Of a DNA stretch of 6,145 bases, positions 5,757 through 6,145 are shown one piece after another; position 1 is the first letter of the stretch; the number at the start of each line of letters is the position of its first letter. Source of the stretch: a bacterium (lineage in GTDB: Bacteria > Pseudomonadota > Gammaproteobacteria > Burkholderiales > Burkholderiaceae_C); assembly GCA_030824095.1 (NCBI GenBank), contig JAVBYK010000457.1, positions 1 through 6,145 on the forward strand, written 5' to 3'. The notes beneath the pieces were generated by a model. The model saw only the letters and a program-made list of their open reading frames with translations, made no database searches and was not told the DNA's origin. A program made the position numbers and the translations under genes.

Positions 5757-6145
5757 ATGACTCCCACCCTCACCTCCCGCCTGCCCAACGTAGGCACCAC
5801 CATTTTCAGCGTGATGTCGGCACTGGCCGTGCAACACAAGGCCGTCAACCTGGGCCAGGGCTTTCCCGACTTTGCCTGTGATCCGGCCCTGGTCAACCAT
5901 GTGACGGATGCCATGCAGGCCGGGCATAACCAGTACCCGCCCATGCCCGGCATTCCGCAGTTCCGGGAAGCCATTGCCAGCAAGATCGAGACTTTGTACG
6001 GCCACAGCTACCGCGCCGCAGACGAGATCACCATCACCGCCGGTGCCACCCAGGCCATCATCACCGCCATCCTGGCCGTGGTGCACCCCGGTGACGAGGT
6101 CATCGTGCTGGAGCCCTGCTACGACAGCTATGTGCCCAACATCGA
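5757..6145 (+). CDS. Methionine aminotransferase-like PLP enzyme, N-terminal part (partial)
   Basis: This is the N-terminal 129 codons of a fold-type I, class I/II aminotransferase dependent on pyridoxal phosphate, cut by the right edge. The visible part contains GTTIFSVMSALA (13-24), NLGQGFPDF (31-39), the substrate-gate region NQYPPMPGIPQFREAIA (58-74), the cofactor-phosphate loop GATQAI (95-100) and the PCYDSY segment (119-124), which supplies the tyrosine that stacks near the cofactor. The order and wording fit the YbdL methionine aminotransferase group better than aspartate aminotransferases; related kynurenine aminotransferases share much of it. The catalytic lysine lies beyond the window. 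ATG 5757 follows the cysB stop by 12 nt with only a weak purine stretch (GCGGA, too close to be ideal), so cotranscription with cysB is likely. A methionine or methylthio-2-oxobutyrate role would fit the sulfur neighbourhood, but substrate is inferred. Confidence 0.85.
   Translation, partial: MTPTLTSRLPNVGTTIFSVMSALAVQHKAVNLGQGFPDFACDPALVNHVTDAMQAGHNQYPPMPGIPQFREAIASKIETLYGHSYRAADEITITAGATQAIITAILAVVHPGDEVIVLEPCYDSYVPNI

Noticed and set aside
4671..6086. 471-codon open frame on the minus strand opposite cysB and the aminotransferase gene
   Set aside because: It spans two real genes and their gap, is low-complexity (Gly, Gln, His, Val), and shows no domain; it is a codon-bias shadow.

Overview
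The window is GC-rich, densely packed bacterial chromosome that reads as conserved core sequence. The protein families and gene order (a holC-pepA block divergent from lptF-lptG, followed by a CbiX-type chelatase, a short CysB regulator and an aminotransferase) suggest a betaproteobacterium of the order Burkholderiales, probably Comamonadaceae (Rhodoferax-like). That placement is by recognition of protein sequences and gene order; no search was run. I see no mobile element, CRISPR array, tRNA or rRNA.

Layout. On the minus strand, reading leftward from 2127: pepA (leucyl aminopeptidase), holC (DNA polymerase III chi subunit) and the first 82 codons of an unrecognised gene that runs off the left edge. 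These three genes overlap by 4 nt and 1 nt, so they look like one translationally coupled operon. On the plus strand, reading rightward from 2152: lptF and lptG (the two membrane subunits of the LPS export ABC transporter), then a small CbiX/SirB-type chelatase. Each junction here is a 4-nt ATGA overlap. After a 49-nt gap come cysB (LysR-type sulfur regulator) and, 12 nt later, a methionine aminotransferase-like gene cut by the right edge.

The two operons diverge from a gap of only 24 nt (2128-2151), so their promoters must reach into each other's coding sequence. The one substantial regulatory-looking structure is in the cysB leader: a perfect 8-bp inverted repeat separated by 8 nt, just downstream of a CATAAT -10-like hexamer and ending 3 nt before the cysB start codon. 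It is a candidate operator for CysB autoregulation or a hairpin controlling translation.

Functionally, the right half groups sulfur metabolism: a chelatase that probably supplies siroheme for sulfite reductase, the cysteine-regulon regulator, and a putative methionine transaminase. The left half is housekeeping (peptide turnover, replication clamp loader, LPS export). No undescribed system is evident; the items worth a second look are the cysB leader dyad, the coupling of the chelatase to the LPS exporter genes, the uncharacterised gene after holC and the compact divergent promoter.
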